Shown here: in pieces, positions 1-11,935 of the stretch | Layout: the number at the start of each line of letters is the position of its first letter | How positions within the stretch are numbered: position 1 is the first letter of the stretch | Assembly: GCF_024139115.2 (NCBI RefSeq) | Contig: NC_085140.1 | Location: 232,750,371-232,814,370, forward strand | Direction: 5' to 3' | Source of the DNA: Armigeres subalbatus | Taxonomy: Eukaryota > Arthropoda > Insecta > Diptera > Culicidae | DNA: 64,000 nt | Program-made: the position numbers and the translations under genes | The notes under the pieces: generated by a model | The model's input: the letters and a program-made list of their open reading frames with translations, nothing else | Databases searched by the model: none | What the model was told of the DNA's origin: nothing

Positions 1-892
1 CAATAATTAAGGAGGATGCACGGCGGGGCTTTGAATTTGAGATCAGGGTATTTTAGCTGCTTATCCGGGTATTTGCTTCCCGGTCCTTAATACGCGAAAA
101 AAAAATACTCAAAAGAACTACAAACAATGGATTTGAATTGGATAGGACTAACTCGTGCCAAAGGCAGGTAAAATAGCTTCGATTTTTAAACAGCAGCTAT
201 TCTCCCAGTATTGTGTATTGCTGTCTGGAATACTTTATCTCTACACATGGCTGTTGTTTCGTAGAAACTTTGGCAGCTTTAATCAGCCTATTTCATCGGT
301 AATTATTGACTGATTGTCCTTGGTTTATGGGATTTGAAAATGGCGTGGGTTAATGATTCGCCCTATTAAATAGCATTCCGCCGAAAAAATCGGTACTACC
401 GCCTTTGTGTAGTGATTGATCGACCAAATCCTTATATTCCAAGGATAAATAGATGTATGATTTGAATTTGTAGACAAAATGTAGATACTTGCTCGCATTA
501 ATTCTTCATAGGCATATTATTGAGTTTAATAGAATGCGGAAACGAGCCAAAACCTAATAGTGGTACCGATATCAAACTGACAAACCGCTAAAATTTGTAA
601 GAGATTCTATTCAAAGCATGGAAACTATCCAATGGCATCTAAATAAATCATTTATTTTCTGTATTTTTTTTTGATTGATTTTTCTTCATAATTTTTTCGT
701 ATCTTGACTTGCTGGAAACATAAAGTCAGAACGAACTGACAGACCTTTGAGCCAATAACAAAGTTCATACTGTGTTCAAGCAAAGCCTCCTTGGAGTTCA
801 ATTTTTTGAACGGAACGCGCGTGGTGTTCTTATGATCACGGGTTCAGTTCAATATTTTTGAACGCAAACTGAACGCGTTCAAATGCAACACT
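1..892. other. unassigned AT-rich DNA
   Basis: No convincing coding region, RNA gene or repeat boundary is visible. Reading frames are short and without recognisable motifs. Confidence 0.4.
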
Positions 893-1534
893 GCTCTGAT
901 GCTCTGGACAAAATTTCAGCCAAATCGGTCAACGTTTGGGCGGTGCTAAACTCGTTGGAAGTTTATATGGAAAAATGTATGCAGAAACATCCTAAAACAG
1001 TGAATGTCAGTTGGACGGCACAATTTACGATCATGAACCATGATACTCATTCAGTTCTTGCAGAATTAAATACAGAATGTTAAGCTGAAAACCGCGAGAA
1101 GATTAGAGTTTAATAGGCAAAGATATTAGCATTTTACTGGAGTGTTGTAGGGGTGAATTTATTTCTTTTCAAAGGTAAAAGAAACGAAATTTGCTCAAAC
1201 CCCACATCATAGAAATCCTAATAACTTAGCCGGGCAAACTCTAATCTTTTCGCGGTTTTCTGCATTGTATTCTGTATTAAATTCTCTCAAGATCTGGATG
1301 AGTATCATAGTTCTTCATCGTAAGTTGTGCCGTCCAACTGCAATTCGCTGTTTTGGGATGTTTCTGCATACATTTTTGCATATAAACTTCCAACGAGTTT
1401 AGCACCCCCCAAACGTTGACCGATTTGGCTGAAATTTTGTCCAGAGCATCAGGGCATTAAATAGAATCGAATAAGAGGGCGGCCCATCAAAAAAAATGAA
1501 AAAAGTTTTTCCCGTACTAATTTGAGCCACCCTA
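893..1534. mobile_element. foldback MITE (GGGTGGCTCAAA family), left end truncated
   Basis: The sequence from about 893 (CTGATGCTCTGGAC and on) returns as its reverse complement near 1390-1455, so the two arms are inverted copies of about 200-250 bp. The right terminus TTTGAGCCACCCTA ends at 1534. A complete relative lies at 14206-14913. The outer left terminus is missing here. The 66-codon frame inside it is repeat sequence, not a gene. Confidence 0.8.
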
Positions 1535-2538
1535 ATAGGCAGTCTACTATTGGTCAGCAAGTAGTCCAGATTTCTTCCGTTTCCGTTAATTTCCGTAATC
1601 TACATAAAGAGAATTGCTCAATTATTCAATACAAAAAGTAAATTATTATCAGAGAAAGAACTACCCTTTCTTAGTCTACAATAAGGCTCGTTCGTAGAAT
1701 AGATTTCAACCATTTATATTCTATTTCGGTCAATTCTACAAAAAATATAAATAAATATTGGTGCTCACGTTTTTAGTCACGCTAATTAGAGATATACACC
1801 TGAAGCAGCAACGTTTTGATGCATATTATTATCACTTGAAAAGATTGAAAGCTTTATCTATTTATAGGGTATCTATTTTCATGGCTACCGTCTCCATTGC
1901 TCAGTCATGTGGCACCAAGTAAAATCAGTGAGATTTAAAAAAATTAATTCACGAAAAGAAAGCCGGTTATCGGTAGCCAAGCATTCTCAGTTATTATTTT
2001 GTTGTTGATTACTGCGTATTGGCATACAATATCAGTCGATTACTTACATGCCAAGACTTTAATGGTTAATTAATATCACACTTTCTCATACTATCGAGGC
2101 GTTGAACTATACGAATATAGCAGCAAAATAAAATTTCCATAAAGAATTGACCTGCGTTGGTATTGCTTATTTTTGGGTCACCAGTTCTTACACATTGAAG
2201 ATGATGTTAGTCCCAAACATCATCAGTTGGTTCTCTGTGTAATTACAGCTGGCTTGGAAATAACGGAGTAGCAACCGTGGGCAGTTAACCATGCTCATGC
2301 TCACTAGGAAGGAGCTCCAAGAGTATTTTCCAGGATCATTTCTGGAATATTTTCAGAACGTTCTTGGATGAATTTTTGGACGATCACCAGGGAAAGTGCT
2401 TTTGGAGCATTATTTGGATTAGGATTTTCAAAAAAATAAAAAATAGCAAATCCTGGAGGATTTTCATTACAAGCTGCTGAGTGATTTATTTATTTATTTA
2501 TAGAAAAAATATTTTAAGCTCTTTTTAGTGGAATGTAT
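1535..2538. other. unassigned AT-rich DNA
   Basis: No coding region is supported. Around 2290-2470 there is low-complexity GGA/TTT-rich sequence that looks like worn repeat remnants, but no boundary can be drawn. Confidence 0.35.
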
Positions 2539-2624
2539 TCAATCGCCTAAGACGAGTTAAGTAACTCCATTTTTAATAATTGGTGGAATTAAATGGAGTT
2601 ACTTAGCTCGTCTTAGACGATTGA
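2539..2624. repeat. short palindromic hairpin element
   Basis: Arms TCAATCGCCTAAGACGAG and CTCGTCTTAGACGATTGA are near-perfect inverted copies. They extend inward through AGTAACTCCATTT / AAATGGAGTTACT around a loop of about 18 nt. This looks like a small foldback or MITE remnant. The stretch from 2625 to 3011 holds nothing else recognisable. Confidence 0.7.
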
Positions 2625-3011
2625 TATTTATTTATTGTACATCGTCTTCAATTTATAAATTACACAGACTGATTGTTTGACTTAATTCTATTTTTAAAAA
2701 CATCATCGAACTGTGTTGTATTCCGCCGTAAGAATCCAAGCATAGCATTAGCACTGTTACAGGTTAGAAAACGAATTCGACATAAGTCAGTCTAAACACC
2801 AGGAGGCTCATTACAGAAAAGTCCATCGTGAGAGCAAGGCTGTCAACGGCGGTTGGTGGTCATCCTATGGGCTAGGAGAACTAGATGAAGGCTGTCATCA
2901 GAGAAAAAGAAGAATCACAAAAATTTACCACGGCAAAGCATAGCCAATGGAATTTGAAATAATTTTAAAAATTACTAACTGACTTTTTTTAAATGGTTTA
3001 TTACGCGATAT

Positions 3012-3236
3012 TACACCCAAAAAACAAATCTGACAATTATTGTATAAAATCTGGGCATATACAATTCTATAAGCTTTTTATACAGATATTGTATTAAAAT
3101 AATACAAATCTGTATTATTTTAATACAACAATTGTATCAAAATCTTCCGAAATTGTATATGCCCAATTATTATACAGTTTTTGTAAGGTTCTTATGCAGA
3201 ACTGTATTGAAATCTGCTGTCCGCTGGTTGGGTGTA
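3012..3236. mobile_element. small TIR element with TACACCCAA ends
   Basis: The left end TACACCCAAAAAAC and right end GGTTGGGTGTA are inverted. The termini include TA on both sides, compatible with a TA target duplication. The interior is AT-rich and itself palindromic (TGTATTAAAATAATACA). It has no coding capacity, so it is a non-autonomous MITE. A related pair of ends occurs at about 30684 and 31204. Confidence 0.6.
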
Positions 3237-3334
3237 GAAATTCAATAAACATCAAAAATAGTACCTTTTCCGGGATCAATTCGGGAAAAAAATCATTATC
3301 ATTAACTATCAAATAAATATATGTACAACGTAGA

Positions 3335-3386
3335 TTTTTTTTATTCTTTATTAACGAGACTTTCAGCCCGAGGCTGGCTCGTCTCG
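3335..3386 (-). mobile_element. 3' tail fragment of a retroposon (SINE/LINE)
   Basis: Read on the minus strand this is GAGACGAGCCAGCCTCGGGC, then CTGAAAGTCTCGTTAATAAAG and an A-rich run. The same tail is at 13156-13209, where it is bounded by a target duplication, which shows that it behaves as a retroposed 3' end. Nothing else is recognisable between 3237 and 3515. Confidence 0.6.
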
Positions 3387-3688
3387 AATGTAGATAATCA
3401 AAAGTCTAACGTTGTGCTCCAAATTATTTTCAAACACATATCAGATTTAAATTATTTATAGAATTGCATCCCAAATCTCGCTATGGATTTGTTTTTGTGA
3501 TTCTACTTTTTCCTTTTTGCCTTTCTCGTATACAAAGTATACGTAAAGGCTATATGTTCGCTCCAAAAACGAACTTTTTATAGGAGTCCCGGAGACCCAT
3601 AGTGTTATATACCGATCGACTCAGCTCGACGAATTGAGGTGATGTCTGTGTGTATGTGTGTGTGTATGTGTGTGCGCAAAATAATCTC

Positions 3689-4758
3689 ACTCATTTTTCA
3701 GGCACTTATCATTCGACGCGGAATCTTGTCCCATTGTTTCGTATTGAAAATTGGCCGAATCGGACTATGGGCTTCGGAGTTATGGCCAAAATATATTTTT
3801 TTACAGCAAAAATTCTCACTCACTTTTTAGACACTTACTCTTAGCTGATTTACTCGCAACAAGTTTCATTCAACGCAGAATCATGTCCCATTGTTTCGTA
3901 TTGAAAATTGGACAGATCGGACTATGGGTTTCGAAGTTATGGCCAAAATCCACTTTTTCACATGAGAAACACGTACAAAATTCTCACTCATTTTTCAGGC
4001 ACTTATCATTAACCGATTTGCTCGCAACAAGTTGCATTCGACGCGGAATTTTGTCCCATTGTTTCGTATTGAAAATTGGCCGAATCGGACTATGGGCTTT
4101 GGAGTTATGGCCAAAATATATTTTTTCACAACAAAAATTCTCACTCACTTTTTAGACACTTACTCTTAGCTGATTTACTCGCAACAAGTTTCATTCAACG
4201 CAGAATCATGTCCCATTGTTTCGTATTGAAAATTGGACAGATCGGACTATGGGTTTCGAAGTTATGGCCAAAATCCGCTTTTTCACATGAGAAACACGTA
4301 CAAAACTCTCACTCATTTTTTAGGTACTTATGCTTAACCGATTTCCTCGCAACAAGTTGCATTCGACGCGAAATCTTGTCCCATTGTTTCGTATTAAAAA
4401 TTGGCCGAATCGGACTATGGGCTTCGGAGTTATGGCCAAAATATATTTTTATACAACAAAAAATCTCACTCACTTTTTAGACACTTACTCTTAGCTGATT
4501 TACTCGCAACAAGTTTCATTCAACGCAGAATCTTGTCCCATTGTTTCGTATTGAAAATTGGTCGAATCGAACTATGGGATTCGAAGTAATGGCCAAAATA
4601 CATTTGTTGACAAGAAAAATTCTCACTCATTTTTTAGGCACTTACTTTTAGCCGATTTGCCTGCAACAAGTTGCATTCGACGCAGAATCCTGTCCCATTG
4701 TTTTGTATTGAAAATTGGTCGATTCGAACTATGGGATTTGAAGTAATGGCCAAAATAC
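3689..4758 (+). repeat. tandem array, about 162 bp unit in a 325 bp dimer
   Basis: About six and a half units share TTTTTAGACACTTACTCTTA, CTCGCAACAAGTT, GTCCCATTGTTTCGTATTG and GGACTATGGG. Alternate units are more alike, so the better period is 325 bp (equivalent frames start at 3751, 4076 and 4401). The array lies just after a GT-rich microsatellite at about 3648-3676. Confidence 0.9.
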
Positions 4759-4889
4759 TTTTTGCCTTTCTCGTATACAAAGTATACGTAGAGGCTATAT
4801 GTTCGCTCCAAAAACAAACTTTTTATAGGAGGCTCGGAGACCCATAGTGTTATATACCGATCGACTCAGCTCGACGAATCGAGGTGATG

Positions 4890-4957
4890 TCTGTGTGTGT
4901 ATGTGTGTGTATGTGTGTGTGTGTATGTGTGTGTGTGTGTATGTGTGTGTATGTGCG
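4890..4957 (+). repeat. (GT)n microsatellite with GTATGT interruptions
   Basis: A run of TGTGTGTATGTGTGTG-type sequence directly before the second satellite array. The shorter run at about 3648-3676 holds the same place before the first array. Confidence 0.9.
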
Positions 4958-4965
4958 CAAAAAGT

Positions 4966-6130
4966 CTAGCCAACTTTTCAGGCACTTAGCCCTAACCGAT
5001 TTGCTCGCAACAAGTTGCATTCGACGCAGAATCCTGTCCCATTGTTTCCTATTGACAATTGGCCGGATCGGACTATGGGCTCAGAAGTTATGGTCAAAAT
5101 ACTTTTTTTTAGGCAACAACGAGTGGAAAAGTCTAGCCAACTTTTCAGGCACTTAACCCTAACCGATTTGCTCGCAACAAGTTGCATTCGACGCAGAATC
5201 CTGTCCCATTGTTTCCTATTGACAATTGGCCGGATCGGACTATGGGCTCAGAAGTTATGGTCAAAATACTTTTTTTTAGGCAACAACGAGTGGAAAAGTC
5301 TAGCCAACTTTTCAGGCACTTAACCCTAACCGATTTGCTCGCAACAAGTTGCATTCGACGCAGAATCCTGTCCCATTGTTTCCTATTGACAATTGGCCGG
5401 ATCGGACTATGGGCTCAGAAGTTATGGTCAAAATACTTTTTTTAGGCAACAACGAGTGGAAAAGTCTAGCCAACTTTTCAGGCACTTAACCCTAACCGAT
5501 TTGCTCGCAACAAGTTGCATTCGACGCAGAATCCTGTCCCATTGTTTCCTATTGACAATTGGCCGGATCGGATTATGGGCTCAGAAGTTATGGTCAAAAT
5601 ACTTTTTTTTTAGGCAACAACGAGTGGAAAAGTCTAGCCAACTTTTCAGGCACTTAACCCTAACCGATTTGCTCGCAACAAGTTGCATTCGACGCAGAAT
5701 CCTGTCCCATTGTTTCCTATTGACAATTGGCCGGATCGGACTATGGGCTCAGAAGTTATGGTCAAAATACTTTTTTTTAGGCAACAACGAGTGGAAAAGT
5801 CTAGCCCACTTTTCAGCCACTTAGCTTAGCCCTAACCGATTTGCTCGCAACAAGTTGCATTCGACGCAGAATCCTGTCTCATTGTTTCCTATTTACAATT
5901 GGCCGGATCGGACTATGGGCTCAGAAGTTATGGTCAAAATACTTTTTCTCATAAAAAAGCGCGTAAAAATTTATAGCTCACTTTTTTGGCACTTACCCTC
6001 AACCAATTTCCTCGCAACAGGTTGCATTCGACGCAAAAACATGTCCCATTGTTTCCTATTCAAAATTGGCCAGATCGGACTATGGGCTCGATAGATATGC
6101 CCAAAATATGTTTTTCTTTATACCAAAAGT
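4966..6130 (+). repeat. tandem array, about 167 bp unit
   Basis: About six copies of a 167 bp unit are spaced at 4978, 5145 and onward. They are nearly identical up to about 5800 and then diverged to 6130. Each unit includes AGGCACTTAACCCTAACCGA, CGCAACAAGTTGCATTCGAC, ATTGACAATTGGCCGGATCG and a poly-T run followed by AGGCAACAACGAGTGGAAAA. It is related to the 162 bp unit upstream but is a separate, more recently homogenised expansion. Confidence 0.9.
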
Positions 6131-6207
6131 GCGTAGAAATTACTCACTCGAAAAAAAAAACGAGAAAGGCACCATCACCGCTAGGTGGATTAATCTGGGT
6201 TTTTTTA

Positions 6208-6630
6208 CTTTTCTCCGAAGAAGCGACAAAGAAATTTGACAGTTCATAGAAAATAATTATTATTCATTAACATGAGTTGCGTCGGACTTTGCGTTTACTC
6301 CTTTAGACTTTAGACAGCTAAGAATCAGCAAAAAACGAGCCGAAGAAAGTTTCCAGAACGCATCCACTGCAAAAGCGAAAACCATTATCAAGAAATGATA
6401 CGATATCTGAGTTAGGTATCTTAATCTTGACTGAATTTGCTGCTGAATGATATAACCTTCGGATGAATTTGCATTTATTTTTCGCTAAAATTTGAGCAAA
6501 AAAATCAACATTAATTTTTGATTTCACAGTAAGCTACCAAAAAAGTAATAAAAGCATAACAAAAAAATTAAGCTCGTACCTATAGTTATGTGATAAGCGA
6601 CTTTATTTTATTGGTTAATCCATAGGGGAA
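6208..6630. other. unassigned DNA
   Basis: No gene or element boundary seen. Confidence 0.3.
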
Positions 6631-7150
6631 GGTGGGGAGACTTGATCTCCGGGGAGACTTGATCACCTCTTGTTTTATCGAGAACTAAAGTAGTTTTGTT
6701 CTAGCGTATTTTTTAGTATAGATCCTCTAGACGTCTAGACAAATGACCTTTATGTGGAGAGTTATTTTTTGGATTGACAACCTTATTTATTCTGCAGGGC
6801 GATTTGTAAGTTTTGACCTCCCTTAAGTTTTTTTTATTGGCCAAAATTGGAACAACTTTTCATAACAATGACCAAATGCTTTCATTTTTTTCACAGCACA
6901 AAGCCATAAATATGCTTAATGATCTGTACTGATGAAAATCTCAACATTCCATCAAAGTTTTACGATATTTGGATTGGGAGTTATTGCCTCAATATGGGGA
7001 CACACATACAAAAATTAGGCGAAAAAATCTGAAAAAATATAAATGTGATCTTAGGCTTCTGATTTTTTGTAGATTTGACAAGTTTGATGAAGGGTTGGCA
7101 GGAAAAAAATATTTATTGCGTAGATATCATAGAAAGGGGATCAAGTCAAA
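6631..7150. mobile_element. possible MITE with GACTTGATC ends
   Basis: The left side carries GGGGAGACTTGATC twice (from 6634) and the right side carries GGGGATCAAGTC (7137-7148), which is inverted relative to it. The roughly 500 bp between them is AT-rich and non-coding. The inverted ends are short and no target duplication was found, so this is tentative. Confidence 0.35.
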
Positions 7151-7659
7151 TTATTGTAACGTTTTACGTTTATTTCAATTAAGTTAAAATAAAAATATTC
7201 AATTAGAACCGTTTAAATAAAAATAAATTTTAAAATTTGTTTTAATCTGTGATCGTGTTTCGTTTGAGTTCGTAAAATCTGTTGGTTCCTGTATCAATTT
7301 CAAGTTTATAGTATTTGTTATAAAAGCTCAACTCATTATGGCACGCATATGTGAGCTGCAAATAGGCGGCAAACAGGCGCCATGCCAATCGGTTGGCGCA
7401 ATTTTATTTGAATATGCTTTAGAATCATAATTGAATGATAGCTCAGATTTGAATAGTTGAATAGTAAAATGATTTCAAGAGATTCAAAATTTCTTGCCGC
7501 AAGTACGACTCAAACTCGCGCATTTCGTCTACGAATTGGCTGGAGAGCAGAAGTGCGCGAATTAAATACTTACGTTCAGTTCTTGAAAGCTTAATTTTTT
7601 GCTTGAGTAATTTCAGTTCAATTTGATGGTAAAACTAGTGAGTGAGTTTTAAAAATAAG

Positions 7660-9125
7660 TGGTGTTAAATGTTCTGTGTTTTCTTCCTAGTTTAGTGGAC
7701 CGAGGTCCAATCGATTGCGTTTTCTGCTCATATAATTTTATTAAAAGTGAATTAATACGAAAAAAAGGTAATTAAATCTAATTAAGTTGAGCAATACCTT
7801 AAATTTAATGTGATTTCGTGTTGGACAGCAGCGCCCTGCGCTTTTTCCGTACGGCTGGATTTTCTGTCGCTAATCGGCGGCATTCATCGTCTCATCGTGG
7901 TACTTCACCACGCTTTCGTCCGTTTACCGTCCGAGGACCGTCCGACCCGTGTGTCCAGCGAAGGCCCGCCTCAAGTAGGTAGCCACACGGAGGTGAGTGA
8001 GGTCGCTAAGTCAATCGTAGCGAATATTCCACGTCGGTCGTTAATTGCCGACGGAAAGGTCCATTCCGTTACATTTTCGGACCAGTGATATTGAGAGTGT
8101 AGGTTCGTTAGTGTTTAGCGTGTCGTCAATTGCACGCCACGAACCTCGATCCTAACCAAAGGATAGAGGAAGCACCACTCCCCGCTCGGTGAACCGGCTA
8201 GGTACGTGAAGCCGGGTCGCTTGGGTTCGTGTGCCTCTAAGTATTTGGCGGAGCCGATCGTCCCGGGGAATTCAGGCCAAGTGCCACAACACTCTCTCCG
8301 ATTGAAATCGGAAGCCGTTCCAGCCATCACTCTCTCCGCACCGGCCATATCGCACACGGGTCATCTCCATACCGCTGCGCGCTAAATCGCAGTACGAACC
8401 CGCCGGTGACCGCCATCGTCGAGGAAACCGTCGCCATCGTAAGGACATCGAAGTCTCATCACAACAGCCGACATCAAGTCATCGAAAATCCTGGTACGCG
8501 AAGAACTTTTTATTACATGGTCATGTTTGTTCTATTCCATTCCGTACGTTAAATACGCGTCCAATGTGAATGAATGATCTAAAATATAGTGTTTGGATTG
8601 AATTCTTTAAATTGGTTGAATTACGTTACGTTTATCGCCAGTTGGCAAATAAAGCATACTCGCTAATCAAATTAAGTTCTAGTTTCGCTTCCTTACTCGA
8701 ATGAACATTCCTTATGCCTTCCCTAAAATTCGTACGAATAAAGATTCATAGTTAGTGCATGCGTTTTGAAATCGCTTATTATCATTCCGCGAACCGTTCG
8801 AGAAGTTTCCCTGAGCGAAAAGGTCTCCAAAAGTCGGGCAAACCAAACACGACCGGTGGTCTCTCTTATAGAGTGGCACTTAAGCCACCGTTTTAGCTCG
8901 AGAACATTCCCCGAACGGTTACATTATCAAATAATCAAGAACAACAGCCTTATACGTTCTACATGTTGTAGTACTCGTTTTAAAAATATGTAAAAGCTAT
9001 GATTTCACTTACGGGGGAAATATTCACAAAACAATTAAAAGAATGATCAATGTTCCCCCGGATTACGGTACCCCAATATAGGAATGACAGACGTAGTTCT
9101 ACCTACGTCAAATAAACCTGTGTGA
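7660..9125. other. GC-richer unclassified block (possible LTR/leader or untranslated exon)
   Basis: From about 7810 to 8500 the composition rises well above the neighbours, with many CG dinucleotides. The block ends in several AATAAA-type signals (for example ACGTCAAATAAACCTGTGTG near 9107). No long reading frame crosses it. It could be a solo LTR with leader, or an untranslated exon. No terminal repeat pair was found to decide. Between 7151 and 7660 nothing is recognised. Confidence 0.25.
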
Positions 9126-11630
9126 AAATACTTTTCTAACTATTACTACACATTAAACACCTTAACAGTACTTTGTATGGTGAAGCAAACTTCGATAATT
9201 TCATTGCATTTTCTATTGTCTTATCGTCATTTGTTGATTGTTTTTAACAGTCAACATTAGAATAAACATTACAAATAGGGAGAGCAAACTTCAAGCTCTT
9301 CAGCAACATGGAAATCACATTAAGTTTTCAAATGAATAGCACAGGTACATAAAAGTTTAATGACCTCTCACTTTTTCCTTGGCTCACTGACTCTCAATCC
9401 CAAAAGTGTCCACTTTTTATGATGAGTGTCCCGAATGTTACGGTTTTCATCACATATGCTGTTTATTTTATGATTCCAAGTAAGTACATTATAAACCTGT
9501 AGCGATACCGGAAAAATGTTATGCTGGAAACAAAATGTTCACCTAATCAAAAAATTTGAATTTTGTTGCCCACAATTTCTCCAATTTAAAAGAAAGAAAA
9601 GTCTCATTTTTGTGGTCTTCCTGTAATTCTATGTTAAATCTAACAGGTACATAATTGGCAATAAAAACAAGGTTAAATCTTGTTCATTAATGTAATGAAT
9701 TAGAGTGTTTCCCGCAACTAACAACTTACTCAGCGACAAATGCATTGCACACGGATTTAGAACCTTGTATGCCTTGGAAGAAAAACATTCGGTCTGTGCC
9801 GCGGAATAGGACGACGAATTTTCTTGCTTCCATGATTTTCTTTTTATGTCTCTCGTGCTTCCAAACGTCATGGTTAGTTGCTCAAACATTTTGTTCACGG
9901 AAATAAAAATAAAAAAACACCCTGCATGAGAAATAAAATGCATATACCAGAGAAAAGGCTCAAACGTTAACTTTGAGTACTGTTTTAACTAGTAATTTGC
10001 CTCGCAACTGAGCAGAAATTCTTTCGCTTTCATAAGAAATCTTTTTGTGTCAAGTTCCGACAGCCTTGAAGTGCACATTCGCAAATTTTTATGATTAACC
10101 GGGTCCCAAGCACAAATACAGTACCCGACTCTTAAAATTAATTACCACGCGAATCTAACCCATTCCGCCACACGTAGATAGAATAACTATTGCTTCCAGG
10201 TAGAACTGCTCGTTAAATTTATTCGCTCACTGCTCGCAGTCATAAATGGTGCAAGTTATGCATGGGTAGGAAACAACTATCCGGCTTGTTAGCTCAGCTC
10301 TTCAACGGGTAAGGGATTCTCCAGCGGTAGAAAGCGCGATTCACGATCACGGGCTTGAGTTATGAACTCGAAATATAATAAACTCAATCAAAACCAAGCA
10401 CTTGCTAGCGGTTGATAAACAAACCTGATTATCACATCAACCGAGGATGACGATGATAAAGAAATTAGTTTATTCAACATATTTGAGTATCAACGTCGGC
10501 GGAAATGCGGCTATGAGTCGATACGAGCCATGGGGCTATGGTATGAGATGAATCTTCCAATTTTATAGTTTTTTGATAATTCGAGCGGTTCTCGCTTGAT
10601 GAACAGTATCTAAACAAATATCAGTATCAGTAAATAATGTGCAAGACTTTCCTTATCATGAAACTCTTTATTGAGTGATAAAGTTCGGGGTCTGAAAGAC
10701 TATAACAACAGCAATCAAATTCAGTATAAATGACCAAAAGATCATTCTCTTGATGTGTTGAACTAATGTACTTATTGATAAAATCACGGTTAATGCATTT
10801 TTTGATGTACAATTGTCTTGCATACATATATACAGAAATAACGTCAATTCGTCGATCATGAGTTTTGAATTAATCCTGTAAACTTATCGTACTGGTAAAT
10901 CTTATAAATAAATTTATAAATCAATGGAAGCTTTCATACAAAATCGAACGGAATGCTAGCTTTTCATTTTACAATGTTGTATCGGACGACATGTTTCCCC
11001 CCTAGGCTTTTTTGACTGGTTGCAACAAACTCACTTGGCACTGCTGGATTGCGCCTGAGTGCGGTGTGACAGGCAATATTCGTGATTGGCAGTGCTTGTT
11101 TGCGTTTTCATTTTCTCTATTATTAGAGAAAACAAAGAAAGCAAACATATCGAAAACACCGATGAAATTTTGGAATCAAACTTTCCCGTTGTCTGTGTCG
11201 ATGTTTATTAAGTTTCAACAAAATGTTTTGAAGCACCAATAAAAAGAAGAATTTAGCAGATTATAATTTCTAGACTAGTGCTGGCAAAACTGAATTGAGT
11301 AGAATATGATTCCAGGTCACATTCTCGACATGCGATAATGATATTGAGTGAGTGTGAGTTAGGAAAAACGAAGACATGTACCTTATACAGTAATCAAAAC
11401 GGCACATCATTCAAATCACCGGGATTCATTTTAAATGTTAACTTCTAGTTTCTTATTGAGCATCAAGAAAACTTTTTTCTGGTGAGAAATTTTATTGTTT
11501 TGTTTTAATTCCATTTTATTGATGTAGCTTATTGATTTCTTCATCACACGTGCTCATTTTCAATGTGAACGATGTAGAAACGAACGGTGATTAAATCAAT
11601 AAGTGTTCAATTTAAGGGCTTGACGATCCT
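9126..11630. other. unassigned AT-rich DNA
   Basis: Only short reading frames without motifs are present. Two weak tRNA-like stretches (about 10120-10190 and 10285-10375) lack a convincing cloverleaf. Confidence 0.35.
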
Positions 11631-11935
11631 TTCCCAGGCAAAGTGCGAGTTATGGCGCCTTCCTAGGATGTGGTGGGGTTCAACAGTGGGCTCTGTTGAA
11701 CTTCTATAAAAAGTCATAGTATTGGGTGAGACACAAAACAGACCTGACACGACGGCCCTCCGACAAGACAGAAGGTATTTTTTACAATAGACGCACACCC
11801 GCTACCACAACAGCTACCACACGGTAGTCTACCGGAGTGTCGGACTCGACCAGTCGGGTAATAGGTAATTCCGACTAAGCTGACCTCTGGCTTTGCCATC
11901 ATTTTCACCCAGGAACTGTCTCCCAGCATTACTTC

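Larger units (their letters stand above)
3515..6207 (+). mobile_element. GCCTTTCTCG-ended repeat element expanded by two satellite arrays
   Basis: The head TTTTTGCCTTTCTCG starts at 3515 and the tail CGAGAAAGGCACCATCACCG with its CTAGGTGGATTAATCTGGG extension ends near 6207. Behind the head come the family signatures CCCATAGTGTTATATACCGA and GACTCAGCTCGACGAAT, then a GT microsatellite. A second head copy with the same order begins at about 4767, so the element is internally duplicated. Copies without this expansion are at 24325-24701 and 53343-53870. The many 60-140 codon frames here are repeats of one another and are not genes. Confidence 0.75.

Noticed and set aside
3639..6249. Series of 60-140 codon frames with repeated DLLATSCIRRRILSHCFLL peptides
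   Set aside because: They are translations of the 162 and 167 bp satellite units. Neither period nor frame is conserved as for a repeat protein, and the same DNA is open in several frames.
10120..10375. tRNA genes or SINE heads
   Set aside because: Stretches such as GTGGCGGAATGGGTTAGATT (minus, about 10160) and TTAGCTCAGCTCTTCAACGG have A-box-like words but no matching stems, anticodon loop or B box.
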